From positions 62,001-126,000 of the forward strand of contig NW_004190447.1 of assembly GCF_000224145.3 (NCBI RefSeq): DNA of 64,000 nucleotides. The letters are read 5' to 3'. Each line of letters starts with the position of its first letter. Position 1 is the first letter of the stretch. The notes beneath the pieces are model-generated. The model was not told the origin of the DNA. It did no database searches and was given only the letters and a program-made list of their open reading frames with translations. Below are positions 12,401 to 25,189 of the stretch, piece by piece. The stretch is from Ciona intestinalis. Its lineage: Eukaryota > Chordata > Ascidiacea > Phlebobranchia > Cionidae. The translations under genes were made by a program, and so were the position numbers.

Positions 12401-15400
12401 AATGTAATGTATGGACAGTGGATTATTTTGAACTAGTTAAAAAGTCAACCTTTTTTAAACATCTCAGATTCAGCTATCTTAATAATGCACTAAAACCTGT
12501 GGCTGTTGACGCAGGGGCGAAGTGGTAAAGTGCCTGCCTTTAACCTAAAGGCAATGGTTTCAAGGCTTGTCGCTGCTACCATTGTGGGCGTATGTGTCCT
12601 TCTTTGGGCAAGACACTTAACAGCAATTGCACTAACCCAGTGATCACTAATAGGCTGTCTAAATTATCAGCCATACATAAAGAAAAAAAATCGCTCAAAA
12701 ATAATCACCCACAGTCCACAGATTAACATACGAAGAGTATGAAACCGAACACTTTGTGTGATAACGACTGTCTTTTTTCAGAAGAGCAAGTTACATTTTT
12801 TTAAAGCAAGTTACATTCCATCAATGTCATCCTATTATGCTAAAACTTATAAAAACAAAATTTCTGTATGTACAACAATAATCATATTGGTACCAGTAAG
12901 GTGGGTGAAGATGGGACACCTTTACCACATAATATCCAAATACCCTGATCGTGTTTTAAACATTTAAAATCAGTCTATGAAAGTCCTGAGGATACGGTTT
13001 TACAATTCTTTGAATGGTCTTTGTTAAATAACAAATGAAACAAAAAAAATGGAATGAAAAGGTGTCCCATCTACCCCCACCTTACTATATGAATCAAAAT
13101 CTTAGCAGTGACAGCCTACCTGAGGGTGTTGGCAGATATTGCAACAATTCCTTCTGGACATTGCTCTGATGCGAATCCTGATGCAAACTCCAAGCTTTCA
13201 TAAGATAGTGGTGTGAGATGGAACCTGTTCTGATGTTGATAACTTAACCATGTTCTGCTGGACATTGCTAATACTGCATCTGAACCCTGTGTTGGGTGTG
13301 TATGAATGTTCAATTTTCAGGGGGTGAATGTTAAATAGTACTAATGTATCAAAACAAACTAATAAAGATTTAAAATGGAAAAATAAAATTTTGACCATAA
13401 ATTATTGCAATCTTCTTTCGCAATTTTTACTAATTATTAATTTAAAATCTTTTTTTTTCAAGATGAAGTCAAAAAAAAACAAAACTTAAAGCTGTTAAGA
13501 GAGAAAAAAAGTAAAAAAATATATATTCCTTATTAAAAATATGTTAAAACTAAAAACTCAGAAATTCTGGAAAACTGTGTATAACACAAAAGCTACATTA
13601 CATACCTGTGTCAATACACGAAACAGTTTGACTGCCCGTGTTCCAAGATATCGTGTTCGTGTGTCCGAGAGATCTCCTGTCACATTATCAAGCGTTGTTC
13701 GAAGCAAAACCCCGTTCTGTGGAAAAAAATTAATAAAATTTTTTTTGCTTTAAATATAAAATTTTATATTTAATTTTTTTTTTTTTAAATTAGAATGAAA
13801 AGTTTTTTGGGGGGTTTAAACATACAATCCATAAAAACTTTGAAATGACAGTTTACAAAAAAAAGTTGAATTTTTTTCCAAATAAAAAAATCATTTTTTT
13901 CACCTGCAACCCAATGTTGAGGACCAATCCTCCGGATGCTTTCTGTGCTCCTGTTTCATCCTCTCCTCCTCCGATTTCAATGATGCAAACCGACTCCGGA
14001 GTTGCAGGAAGAGCTTGCATGCTCAGAGGTTGCAAACAATCCTGAGGAAAGATAAAAACTTAATTTGCCATGTTTCTAATGTGATAATGTGAGCAGAAAG
14101 GTGTATAGTAGGGTAGGGGAAGGCTGGACACCTTTTTATTTTAATTTCTCATCTCATTTTGTCCTAAACAAAGAATGTTCAAAGAATTGTAAAACCGTCT
14201 CCTCAGTCCCATTGACCGTTGGTAATTGTTTAAAACATGAAGATATTTGGATATTACGTGCTAAAGTGATCCCATCTTTCCACACAGTACTATATTAGCC
14301 CTGGTTAGTGATAAAGGTGGTTATCAGGGATATACAATGTCCATTTGTCGCATATGACGCCATAGAATTTTGAATTTTTTTACAAAGTCAATGTTTTGCT
14401 TTATTTGGGACTAAGTCTGCTTCCGACCATCAGTAAATAGACATTTCCTCTTTTTCTCTAAATAGTTTATTCTTATTGTTTTAAAGTTGGCATTTACGAT
14501 TACAGTAAAAAAAAACTGAAACAAGTTTTATCTAAAATAGAATATTTTAAATGTGTTATTCCCCTTATAAATTCAAAATTTCTGTAAAATAAAATTGGCA
14601 AACGCCCAAAAACCCTACAGTTTACAATAAAAAAGTATATATGCAACCCATTTCATACCAATGCCGCAAACAGCATAAAATAAATAATTCAACTTACAGT
14701 TGGGTCAAGAGATATAATACGGACAGTATTATCAGCCAACCCGACAGCAAGAAATCGCGTTCTTTGTTCCGTTGGAGGAACTTTTGATAAATCCATGCAC
14801 ACAACCTCGCTGTTCATCTCTTTACGTTCCGTGTATTCATTCAGTTGTCCTGACTGCAAACGAGTGCGATATTTTAAATCCGAGGTTATTTTCGATTGCG
14901 AGTATGGGTATTATTCTTTGTCATTTTTTTTATGTTTTTTTCATTATGTGTATTATTTTTTAGTTCAATTAAGGGCAGGAATAATTTTGTCGATTTGCCT
15001 ATTTATTAAAACAACAAATATTTGGTGCATACACACTTTTACTTATATAAACTGGTCTACAAGCCCAAACTACATTCTATAAAAGAATGAAAGTTTAATG
15101 TATCCGACTGTAGTCAGAAAACGACAGTCGTTATAACAGTTCTGTTTCATACACCTCATGCCAAAAGTTACCATGTATGTTACTCTGAGGTGATTACTTT
15201 TTTGTTTAATCTGTTTATGTCTGTGCAGTGGTGCAGGTTAATGAATAAAATGTAATTGGAGGATTTGCAATAATTTGTTAGCAGAAACATGATAAATAGT
15301 TTCTGTATCCTTCTAGCAAACTCTATATTCCATTAACAACTATAACATAAAAATAACCTTTAGAGCTAAAGGAAAAGTTAAATAAATTGAAAACAGCTTA

Positions 15401-18400
15401 AACAGCAAATTTAAATGAAACCAACAAGCTGCTCCACAAAATATTGAACTACTGTACTTACCTGATCCATTTCAAAATATACAAGTTCCCCCCCAGTAAG
15501 TGCGATGACAACTTGTCTTTGATTGACAGCACACCTCAGGATGGTTTTTTTACCCGGAGTTTTCCATTCATTGACTCGCTTGTCAGCTCGGATGTGCCGA
15601 ATACCATCCGGGTAAACCTAGAGGTTTTATTCAATTATTAGATTTAACAGAAAAAAAGGAGGAGGGAAAGATGGGACACCTTTTCATTCTATTTTCTCAT
15701 CCCATTTGGTAGTAAACAAAAAACTTTAAAAGAAATATAAAACCGTATCCCTACGACTCCCACAGACCGCTGTGTTTAAAACACGATCGGGATATTTGGA
15801 TATTTGATGCTCAAAGTGTCCTGTATTACCCCATAGTACTCTGTCTTTCTCACTCTCTATATATATATACATATTAAATTAGGTGAAAAGTTATATAAAG
15901 CAACATTGCCAAAAACAATTACTGTTTGTTTTGGCCACTGGAACTGCTTGGCTGAATAATTTCACCTTTATTGTTGTTGAAAAATACCAGCATGTATTTA
16001 GTGTCTTGTGTCTTTATTCATTAATCCAATTGCTTTATTTACGAAAGCAAACAATTTACTTTTTTGTGTATGAAAACAAAAATATACTTTTTTGAATTTG
16101 AAAACAAATAATATACTTTTTTTAAATTTGAAAACAAATAATATACTTTTTTGAATTTAAACAAACAATATACTTTTTTTGAATTTGAAAACAAATAATA
16201 TACTTTTCAGGAATTAAAAAGCAAACAATATAATTTTTTACAATATACTTTAAAAAAGTTCTCTTACACAATGTTAGCCAAACAAAAATAAAACACAAAC
16301 AATAAATAATTTCTCACCTGAACCAATGCATTCTCACCCAGCAATGAGCAAGATAGAGTGGGAGTTGTTCCTAAGAATCCAGAATCTGTAACTTCTTCAA
16401 CAGTTTCTCCGATAGAGAGGACAAGGGTAGCGTTGACGAAGGACACGATGATGTAAGAATCAAATTCCTCTATTGGGACATGATAATGTAAAAAATAAGG
16501 ACACGAAAATGTAAGAATTAAATTCCTTTTCCTCTCCTCTATTGTGTGAGTGGTTACGTATATAGTAAAGTGGGGAAAGATGAAACACTTTTATTCTATT
16601 TTCCATTTGAATTTGGTAGAAGACCAAGAACAATCAAAGAATTATAAAACTGTATCCTCACAACTCCCATAAACAGTTATTAATTGCTTAAAACACAATT
16701 AGGATATTTTTTATATTATGTGCTAAAGGTGTTCCATTCATATGTATTACTATTTCAGTTTTATGGTCTTTTTGTAAAAAAAAAGGCATAAATTATTCAC
16801 TTTACATTACTTTAATATCTATGGTGTTTTATAAACTAAATACGGGCATAAATTTGAATATAAGTCAACTTATATTTCTTATTCCACTTTAACATGACAG
16901 ACATACCTTCTTCTTTTATCTTTACAGTCCACACAGCATTCGGATTACCAGGTAGTTCTGAAACAGCCATCTCGGAAACCTGTGGTGTGAAAAAAACATC
17001 CCTTAAAAAAACTGTAATAAAAAAAACTGCGATAAAAAATCAATTTTTTAAAAATAAAAAACAGTTTAAAAATCCTTTTATTCCTTACAATGCAAAAGCA
17101 TACAAAATGAGCTGTTCCCAACTTTAAAAAATAGTAGTAAGTTACCTCAAGCCCGTGCCTTAAAACACGAAGAGATGAACGTGGACCTCTACCACAAGTT
17201 ACATACAACTGTGGGGTGTCTTCATTTGCAAGATCTGATATCTAAAGATTACAAAATAAATCTTATTTATTGTAAACAATATTTGAAATATATTAGATTT
17301 ATCGTTTAAAATGACTACTGTAGGATAGGCCTACTTTTATGTTCGTAAAACAAATAGTAAAATAAATAACAAAGTCAAATATTACAGATTACAAACAAGA
17401 ACATATTAAAATTGACATGTTCAAAATCAAATTATCATCTTTATTTTATTTACCCAAAACAAAATATTTAAAAAAATTTGATTTAAAATAATTTATAAAG
17501 ACCTACAATATGAAATGCTTACAAGATAAATATGTTTACAAGATAAATACATACAAAATGACTACTGTAAGATTATTTTCTGTTTATAAAATAAATAACA
17601 AAGTCAAATATTACATATTAATTTATTAAATTTGGCATATTTTTTCCCACCCCCCTTTTTTTTTGCTTTTCGCTTGATTGTTATTGCTCGTTACTGTTGC
17701 GTTTCATTCTCTGATAAAAGATCGCCGTATGGCAGACGAAACGTTGGATACACAGTACGTTTTTAATATACCAGATGAGCCACTAATATATTATTTATAC
17801 GATGCCTGGTAGCAGAAGTAACAGAATATTGGCATATTTAATATCAATTAATTATCCTTATTTCATTTACATGCAAATAAAATGATTTGAAAAATTTAAT
17901 TTGAAATAATACATAAAGATACAATATATCAGACCAGGCAAGTCATGATTGGTGACAAGCTGTCCAGCTCGTCAACGAGCACAAGGTTCCTCAGCGCACG
18001 AGGAGCGTAGAAGAATGTGTCTCCTTCCTCTAACGGCATCGCGCTCGAGAACTCCGTCTCATCATCGTCATCTCCAAGGTGAGCAATTTGGTATAAACAA
18101 CTGCAGGGTAATTAGAATTAGAAAGCGACCGATATCAATTTTTTCCACCGATGTCCGATATCAATATTTTTACCTTTTACCGATACAGATATTTTACCGA
18201 TATTTGTCATTATAGCAAATCATATGAAATGATCAGTGGACATTAAACTTTACGTCCATTTAAAGGTCAAGTAGGACGCACCTCGCTTCGCATAAACCAT
18301 GTATACATCGATGAAATATCGGCGCTTGTTTATCGATACCGATTATCGATAGAATGTTAATATCGGTGAACCTCTAATTACAATGTAAGCAATTTGATAT

Positions 18401-21400
18401 AAACAACGGTGTGATAGTTACAATGTTATCAATTTGGTATATTAATAAAGATTTAAAAACCAGTTATTTAGGAAAATTTGTGTTTGTTTTTTTATTGCAA
18501 ATTTTCTTATTTTTATTTTAATTTGATGGTTTAAATTCTGTCATTGTAATTATGTTTTGTAAAAAAAAACAAGGCTAGGTTGTAAAAACAAAAACATTTA
18601 AAATATTATTTAGTTTACATTTACTGCATTTATATATTTGATAAAGTTGTGTTAACATATGTGTTAACTTTAAAAAGAAAACTAAATTCTGATTTTTTAA
18701 TTAGCTAAATTCTTTTTTTTTTATTAGCTAAATTCGTTTTTTTTTTATTTGGCTAAATTCTGTTTTTTCCCAAAAACAAAAAAAACAAAGTATCGGACCA
18801 AAAGTTGGTTTGTTAAACTCGTATATTCATTTGACATCTATTGGACGTGTGACCACGTAGCGTTTCTGGTGGAAATAACCAAAATATCTGCAACCCCTAG
18901 TTTTCTTAGGTATCCAGTTAAGGTGACTGTACACAGTATCCGGAATTTGTTCGTTTTGTCTGTTTTGTCTGGATTTCGCTGGCGCATGCGGAACTCGGTA
19001 ATGGGTTTGCATACGAGTTCGCAAGCGAATTCACATGTCGGATACTGTTTACAGCCACCTTTATAACTACAGAAACAGGTCAGCAAACAGTCATTCTAAT
19101 ATTGCAGCCAGATCAACACTAAACTCACTGATTTCCCATCTCAGCAGCCACGAATAAGAAACCAGTTCTCAACACACACATCGCCATGGAAACGGGAACA
19201 GTGTCAAAATATTTAAGTCGAATCTCGGTCACCATGTCTTCATCTGTTTCAAGGGTCACCTGTGAAAAGTTTGGGTTATTTATGAAAAAACAACAACTTT
19301 TTTATACTGTGAAATAATTACTGCACATTTTTTTGATAGTAATCTTTTCTTTAAAAGGTATAGGTAAACTGTGAACACACACTGACATACATAAAAAATT
19401 AGGCTCATTTTTGAAAAAAAATTTACAAGCTAAATGTGACACATGTAAAGTTTTTTTGTAGTTGTAGTCAGTTGTGTTTCTGCATCTTTACAGAACCAAC
19501 ACACGTAAGGAGTGAATTACCGGGAAAGTAAAATCACTGAAGAAGAACATAAAGACATATATTATAATTAGGGAGGGGTCCACTTATATACAATATAAAC
19601 TAAAACAATGGTAACTTAACAGTATGCACTATTATGTTTATTATTTTTTGATCAAATACAAATACAAGTCGTGTATTTAAAAAAAAACGTTTTAAGAATC
19701 TGATACGGTTACCTTAAATATATCTCCTTGTTCAGTTTGAATTAAAAAGAAAAACATCGACTTTGTTTTATGAGTTGCACTGCATACCACAATCATGCCT
19801 CGCTCTGGATCATCAAGATCATTCTGAGAATAATAAACAAAACATAAACATCAAATAAAATAGTGTTTTTAATGATTATATTTTATTCCACTGGGTAAAG
19901 ACACGCAGCATGGCACGCCATGGGTCGTGGACTTAAGACCAGGATTGACCCATTACTACAACACCTCGGGTGCTCCGCATGGCCCACACCAGTTTTTGGA
20001 GCCTGCCGCCTTCCCGAAGTTAGGCTGCAAGGGCTTTAATGGATGGGAGATCTGCCCTTGACAGCCCAGCCAAGGTTAGATGCTCCCGTCTTGTTTTCAC
20101 ATATGCAAACATAATTAGTAAAAGTAAAAAGATGTTTCATCTTTAAGGAAATTTTAATGACTTAAAAATAAAAAGCATCGAAAACTCAGAATATATATAT
20201 ATTACAAAAATAATACCATTGAGCAGTGTTAAAAATTCAAAGCATAGAGCAATATTTATAAACCAATATCACCAGGAAAAAAAATTCAAAAACAAAGACG
20301 TACCCTTCTTCTTGGAATAGGGGTTCTAATATCAGGTTGGTCACCAAAGTTCTTGTATGTGATATAGTTCTCTGCGCACACTAACACACCACCGGGACCA
20401 TCATTACCACCAGGCACTGATATAAGATGATTGGCTCGTTCTTCCAGGGGCTCGCTGTATTTTCGAACCACATGGTTTAAACCAAGGTCAAGCTCATAGA
20501 AGGTTAAGGTCTGTGGAATTAAAAAAAAAGAATGTGAGAAAGTGAATAAAATGGTATTGCAGTCTTTGATCCTTTTATCAACGATAAAAGACACTACTTT
20601 TGAATGGTTCACAATTTTTAAAAAGTCAAGGTACCCATAAATTTTGGAAGCAAAAAGTTTATGCCGACAAAAGCATAAACTTTTTTTTTGTCACATTATT
20701 AGCTTTTATTTAAAAAAAGACTGAACTGATGATTGCATTTGCACTATCACCATCATTGCACTATGTATAGTGTTTATTGTGTAAGGTAGGTGATTAAATT
20801 GTTTATGTGTTTATAATGGGTACTGAACTGGGTACTCATAACCATAGGTACTCTAATTTATTTTCGGGGTATGTATAATACATAATTATATCATATATGC
20901 TTACTTTGCATACTCTTGTTAGACGCCTATGGCTACAGTACATGACTTGATCATGTTAAATTTAAAATGGTATAATACAAAGTTTACATCAAGATTAATT
21001 AAGACGGCTTCTCTGCAGCCACATTGTGGTTCATGAGCAAACCTTTACTCAAGATCAGGACCTTATTTATTGATACAGCAGAGAGCTCTCTAAAATAAGA
21101 CTAGAGTCCATAAAATGTATAGAAACATTACTTTAGTTTTTTTGCCTTTAAAAAATAAGTGTTACAGGCTCACAGCCAGTGGCGCAGCCAAAAAAATAAG
21201 GGTAGGGGGGTTTCAATCAAAAAATGTTCAAAATTTTTTTTTTATATAATTTTTTGGGGGGGTTGAAAGGGGAGGGTCGCGACCTCTGAAACCCCCCCGG
21301 CTGCGCCACTGGTTACAGCTAATTTTATTAATCAAAATCATAATTGAACAAAAATATTGTTTAACCTGTTGTGTATTTTGAACAGCTTCGCCAGTTGGGT

Positions 21401-24400
21401 CGGTATCTGCTTCTTCATAATCAAGTTCAAGACAAGCAAACATTGGATTTTCGAACCCCACGTCTATCCCCACCATGTGGTAGACGAATGTGTTTGCTTT
21501 ATGAGCTTCGAGCGGAGACGAGATGGTCAACCTTGCTTGTGAGTCTCGATTCAAAATGTAAACCAACTTCTGCTTCTCCAAAGCACCTGAAATCAAAATT
21601 CATAGGTTAAAAAAAACTTATCAAAGCATTAAACTAACTATACTACTATAGTATAGTAGGGTGGAAAAAATGGTACACCTTTAGCACATAATATCCAAAT
21701 ATCCTGATCGTGTTTTAAACAATTAAAAAGGGTCTAAGGGAGTCGTAAGGAATCGGTTTTATAATGTTTTGAATGTTCTTTGTTTACTACCAAATGGGAC
21801 GAGAATATAGAATAAAAAAAATCCCGTTTTCCTTTACCCTACATATATATATATATAACAACTGCTGTTACCCTGCCATACAGAATAATATAGTTACATT
21901 GATACGAAACACCTATTATTATACACGTTTATTAATTAAGCAAAAACACATAAATATTTTGAATCCTAACATGGGATACTCCGATTTAGGAATTAAAAAA
22001 TATGGTTAATATGTTTATCAAAAAAACATGTATATATATATATATATATATATTAATATATATAAACATTTTGAATCCAAGCAATGGATACTCCTATATA
22101 TATTAGGGATGCACATTACAGAATTTCGAATCCGTGAGATTCGAATCCTTTTGTATTCGAATCTAATTACGGGATTCGGTATTCTGTTTAATGACGTCAT
22201 TACACGTCATCTCATATACTATATTAACAATTTTTGAAACTTATTAATTTTGAAAAAAAATATTTTTGTGTTTGTGGGACTTTCGAGAGTAAACGTTTCG
22301 TAACGTCTTTTCATAGCCTGCTATACGTTTCATGACGCAAAAACTACTCAATAGTACAATTTTTGATCATTTTACAACTCAAGATCCAACAAGGCTGTTA
22401 TGAATGGGTCAATAAACTGACTTTTGTGGGTAAAATTTTTTTTTTCTATAAATATAAAAAGATTCGAAATTCTAGATTCGGAATTCTAGATTCGAATTAA
22501 AGTATTCTAGGATATCCTAGAATACCTAATTATTCTGTAATGTGCATCCCTAATATATATATATATATACCTATAATTTAAATAAATATAAATACTTAAT
22601 ATTTCTTACCGATCATTACAGCTCTTCCTTTGGGATCAATAGCAAGATATTGACCGGGTACAATCCTTCTGCATCCACTTTTACCAAAAGTCTCCAAGTG
22701 AATCTAGATTCAATTAAAGTTAAAACATGAAGCAGTTAATGAAGTTCTTTGTATAATTGGTCCAACCTAATCTACTTTCAAGGCACTGGTACGCCATTTT
22801 ATACGAACTAGAACATATATAACAGAATAAAGAAAGTTTTGAATAAAACAATGCTTTATTTTGATATATAATATACATATATATATTTATTTAAATATTA
22901 ATAAATAGTGCTACAAAACTATACATTCTCATTTTTAAATTATTTTTAAAATAAGCCAAGATTAAACAGCACATAACATAGTACTAATTTATATTATAGT
23001 ACAGTGACGGAACAATAAACCTAAAATCACCTTTTCAAATTTATTTTTATTTGGAATATATTCAAGGATGGAGATTCTTCCAGAATCTGAACCGCACACG
23101 ACGTAATCTTTGTTGCCTCCAGTCAAGCGGAACGACATCAAAGAACGAATTTCTCCGAACACTTCAACAGTGATGAGTGTGTGCACCTTCCCTGTGTTTG
23201 GATCTGGCTTCAACAACTCCAGCAGTTTCCCTGATAACAAACCACAATTTAATAAATCAATAATAGCATTGCAGTCGTGCTATATAAAGAAAGGAAAGTA
23301 TGAATAAATGATGAATGACATTTTTTGGGTTTCTTCGGTCCAGTAACTAAGAACGGGAGAGTTTACAAAAGCGAAAAGACGGATAGTAAAACAATAGTTG
23401 TTAAAACACGTTTATTAATAAAACAGAAAAAGAAATAACGATTTGGATAAAAGGCGGGACCAGTACACCCTACGGACCAGATTGGAAAATTTGCAAACTG
23501 CGCCAAGGATTTTTTTGTGTCTTTGTGTGTATGTGACGCTCATTATCGTAAGAGAAAGTAAGAAAAAGGCAGCCTGTCCTCAACCTGAGCCGTTTGTTTA
23601 GTTTCTACCCAAGCGCATTCAAACAGCCTACAAACAGGAAAAGTCATAGTCTTGTGGCAATTTCATACGCGCTTTATTATTTTTTTGCGCGGACTAATAT
23701 TTTTTGTGCGGATTGCTAGTAAAATCACTAAAATTGCGAGGATTTTTGACCGATTTTGAAAATTCTACGCGAAGGATAAATCCTCTGCAAACGACATTCC
23801 TTCCAGTCTGGTCTAAAGACAATACAATGTAAATTAAGTATACGACATTTAATTAAACATTACTAAAGTTCTAATTGGAAGAAAAGTGTGCGTGAGGACA
23901 CAACCCGTACAATGGGGGGAGTCGGCCTTAAAGAAGATTGATCCGAAGATTGAGTCATGATGGAAAAACAAAATCACCAAAAAGAAATTCCATCAAAGTT
24001 TACAATAAACATTTTNNNNNNNNNNNNNNNNNNNNNNNNNNNNNNNNNNNNNNNNNNNNNNNNNNAACTATACAGTCTCATTTTTAAATTATTTTTAAAA
24101 TAAGCCAGGATTAAACAGCACATAACATAGTACTAACTAATATTATAGTACAGTGATGCAACAATGAACCCAAAATCACCTTTTCAAATTTATTTTTATT
24201 TGGAATATATTCAAGGATAGAAATTCTTCCAGAATCTGAACCGCACACAACGTAATCTTTGTTGCCTCCAGTCAAGCGGAACGACATCAAAGAACGAATT
24301 TCTCCGAACACCTCAACAGTGATGAGTGTGTGCACCTTCCCTGTGTTTGGATCTGGCTTCAACAACTCCAGCAGTTTCCCTGATAACAAACCACAATTTA

Positions 24401-25189
24401 ATAAATCAATAATAGTATTGCAGTCATGCTATATAAAGAAAGGAAAGTATGAATAAATGATGAATGACATTTTTTGGGTTTCTTCGGTCCAGTAACTAAG
24501 AACGGGAGAGTTTACAAAAGCGAAAAGACGGATAGTAAAACAATAGTTGTTAAAACACGTTTATTAATAAAACAGAAAAAGAAATAACGATTTGGATAAA
24601 AGGCGAGACCAGTACACCCTACGGACCAGATTGGAAAATTTGCAAACTGCGCCAAGGATTTTTTTGTGTCTTTGTGTGTATGTGACGCTCATTATCGTAA
24701 GAGAAAGTAAGGAAAAGGCAGCCTGCGCGGACTAATATTTTTTGTGCGGATTGCTAGTAAAATCACTAAAATTGCGAGGATTTTTGACCGATTTTGAAAA
24801 TTCTACGCGAAGGATAAATCCTCTGCAAACGACATTCCTTCCAGTCTGGTCTAAAGACAATACAATGTAAATTAAGTATACGACATTTAATTAAACATTA
24901 CTAAAGTTCTAATTGGAAGAAAAGTGTGCGTGAGGACACAACCCGTACAATGGGGGGAGTCGGCCTTAAAGAAGATTGATCCGAAGATTGAGTCATGATG
25001 GAAAAACAAAATCACCAAAAAGAAATTCCATCAAAGTTTACAATAAACATTTTTAAGGCAGTGTGTATTGTTAGTCAATATATTACCTCTGGAAACGGCA
25101 ATTTCCTGCTGTTTTGTCCCCGAAAAGTTGCCATGGACTGCATGAATAATGGTGGTAGCTCTTTGCAGAGTCAGCCCATACAAAAACAT
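3443..25189 (-). CDS. SF3B3: SF3B3: splicing factor 3b subunit 3, complete, 26 coding exons
   Basis: Core subunit of the SF3b complex of U2 snRNP; three WD40-like propellers and a C-terminal helical part, acting in branch-site recognition in the nucleus. Coding exons in transcript order: 25189-25087, 24379-24180, 22703-22610, 21586-21366, 20510-20304, 19823-19713, 19259-19129, 18100-17935, 17241-17146, 16979-16907, 16469-16318, 15617-15462, 14853-14698, 14041-13904, 13716-13606, 13286-13120, 12373-12199, 11999-11844, 11241-11032, 9262-9137, 8190-7978, 6451-6353, 5473-5330, 4688-4584, 3855-3760, 3487-3443. Every junction is GT-AG and in phase. They sum to 3651 nt, i.e. 1216 residues plus stop; human SF3B3 has 1217. 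Start [12 protein letters not shown] and end [10 protein letters not shown] match the family's true termini. Other hallmarks: [131 protein letters not shown]. Exons 2 and 19 each have a second genomic copy (separate entries). Confidence 0.97.
3516..3521 (+). promoter_or_regulatory. Poly(A) signal of NUBPL
   Basis: AATAAA about 180 bases after the NUBPL stop. It lies past the SF3B3 terminal coding exon (3443-3487), so the NUBPL 3' UTR would run antisense through the end of SF3B3. Confidence 0.5.
3890..4580. repeat. Degenerate tandem repeat, ~120-bp unit, 5-6 copies
   Basis: Units recur with AAAAAGCAAACTATGTTTCA, CAGAAAACACCTGATAGCAT, AGCAGTAAAATATCCAGAAA and TTTAAAAACTAGACAATATG; between the SF3B3 exons at 3760 and 4584. 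Confidence 0.85.
5540..6290. repeat. Degenerate AT-rich repeats, SF3B3 intron
   Basis: Loose repeats of TACAATTACTTTAGCAAATT, TTCAGATATATTAACTCCAA and similar. Confidence 0.55.
6989..7522. other. Assembly gap, 534 N
   Basis: In an SF3B3 intron; no coding sequence is missing, since flanking exons join in phase and give full length. Confidence 0.99.
7742..7934 (+). mobile_element. Family A MITE, copy 2
   Basis: Both ends kept; between SF3B3 exons at 6353 and 7978, ending 44 bases from the exon. Confidence 0.8.
8907..9116. repeat. 24-bp minisatellite, ~9 copies
   Basis: Unit GTTGTGACCCTCCCCACATT plus TTAA, strongly conserved; ends 21 bases from an SF3B3 exon. Being 24 long it keeps an artificial frame open. 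Confidence 0.95.
9467..9597. repeat. ~20-bp tandem repeat, ~6 copies
   Basis: Unit AAAAAAGTTTTAATCACAAT with variants; repeated at 10787-10915 in the duplicated block. Confidence 0.85.
9714..9923 (-). CDS. SF3B3: Second copy of SF3B3 exon 19
   Basis: A 210-nt, phase 0-0 exon ([20 protein letters not shown] to NKLELVHK), encoding the same residues as 11032-11241, 1318 bases away, with only silent changes seen. Both have intact splice sites. Using both would insert 70 extra residues into a propeller blade and make the protein longer than the family. The repeats lie on either side of the 50-N gap 10682-10731. Confidence 0.9.
10196..10681. repeat. 33-bp minisatellite, ~15 copies to the gap
   Basis: Unit built of CAATCACTCACAAATAATTG and TAAAAACTAAATT. 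The block at 11512-11815 has fewer, more varied copies. Continuous without spacers. Confidence 0.95.
11512..11815. repeat. 33-bp minisatellite, second array
   Basis: Same unit as 10196-10681, about 6 regular copies followed by longer variant units with AACTCAAAAAACTAAACTCA. Confidence 0.9.
12508..12795 (+). mobile_element. tRNA-derived SINE (family S)
   Basis: Family layout: tRNA-like head with A-box-like GTGGTTAGCGC and B-box-like GGTTCAAGGCT, a body with GGGCAAGACACTTAACGGCA and AACCCAGTGGTCACTAATGG, an A-rich stretch, then TAACATACATGGTAACTCGT, GACTGTCGTTTTCCGGCCAC and a (CATT)n tail. This copy has a mutated tail. Confidence 0.8.
12896..13086 (+). mobile_element. Family A MITE, copy 3
   Basis: Both ends kept; ends 34 bases from the SF3B3 exon at 13120. 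Confidence 0.85.
14105..14293 (-). mobile_element. Family A MITE, copy 4
   Basis: Reverse orientation, both ends recognisable, the right one mutated. Confidence 0.8.
15657..15840 (-). mobile_element. Family A MITE, copy 5
   Basis: Reverse orientation; begins 40 bases from an SF3B3 exon; both termini degraded. Confidence 0.75.
16085..16235. repeat. ~30-bp tandem repeat, 4-5 copies
   Basis: Unit ACTTTTTTGAATTTGAAAAC followed by AAATAATAT; between SF3B3 exons. Confidence 0.85.
16562..16752 (-). mobile_element. Family A MITE, copy 6
   Basis: Reverse orientation; right end eroded. Confidence 0.75.
18105..18385. mobile_element. MITE-like element rich in CGATATC
   Basis: Starts near TTAGAATTAGAAAGCGACCG and ends GATATCGGTGAACC..TCTAATT, roughly inverted. 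A relative with CGACCGATTATCGG lies at about 6528-6585. Confidence 0.45.
18921..19060 (-). mobile_element. 140-bp PIF/Harbinger-like MITE
   Basis: Ends AGGTGACTGTACACAGTATC and its inverse GATACTGTTTACAGCCACCT, flanked on both sides by TTA. The 3-bp TTA duplication fits the PIF/Harbinger superfamily. Same family as 33957-34098, opposite orientation. Confidence 0.75.
21177..21311. mobile_element. 135-bp hAT-like MITE
   Basis: CAGTGGCGCAGCC at the left and GGCTGCGCCACTG at the right. The flanking 8 bases (CTCACAGC and GTTACAGC) match at 6 of 8, compatible with an old 8-bp target duplication. Confidence 0.65.
21652..21842 (+). mobile_element. Family A MITE, copy 7
   Basis: Both ends present, flanked by TA-rich sequence. 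Confidence 0.8.
22104..22552. mobile_element. 449-bp hAT-like MITE
   Basis: TIRs TAGGGATGCACATTACAGAA and inverse TTCTGTAATGTGCATCCCTA. Interior has many ATTCGAAT/GATTCGAA palindromes. Flanked by ATATATAT on both sides, an 8-bp duplication though in low-complexity sequence. A related fragment lies at about 1840-1930 in NUBPL. Confidence 0.8.
22917..25054. repeat. Direct duplication of ~1.1 kb around SF3B3 exon 2
   Basis: 22917-24015 and 24066-25054 are near-identical. The second copy lacks about 110 bases present near 23580-23695 in the first. They are separated only by the 50-N gap 24016-24065. The second copy runs on into the true first exon at 25087-25189; the first copy does not. Confidence 0.9.
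23031..23230 (-). CDS. SF3B3: Second copy of SF3B3 exon 2
   Basis: This 200-nt exon, [15 protein letters not shown] through NKNKFEK, has the same protein sequence as the copy at 24180-24379, with a few synonymous base changes. It enters in phase 1 and leaves in phase 0, so splicing in both copies would shift the frame; only one can be used per mRNA. It is part of a ~1.1-kb block (22917-24015) repeated at 24066-25054 on the other side of a 50-N gap. Most simply it is an unmerged second haplotype. Confidence 0.9.

Noticed and set aside
17640..17825. Penelope- or LINE-like 3' end (AGACGAAACGTTGG motif)
   Set aside because: Only a short suggestive motif and a tail shared with about 2300-2405 and 25525; no coding sequence, so no class assigned.
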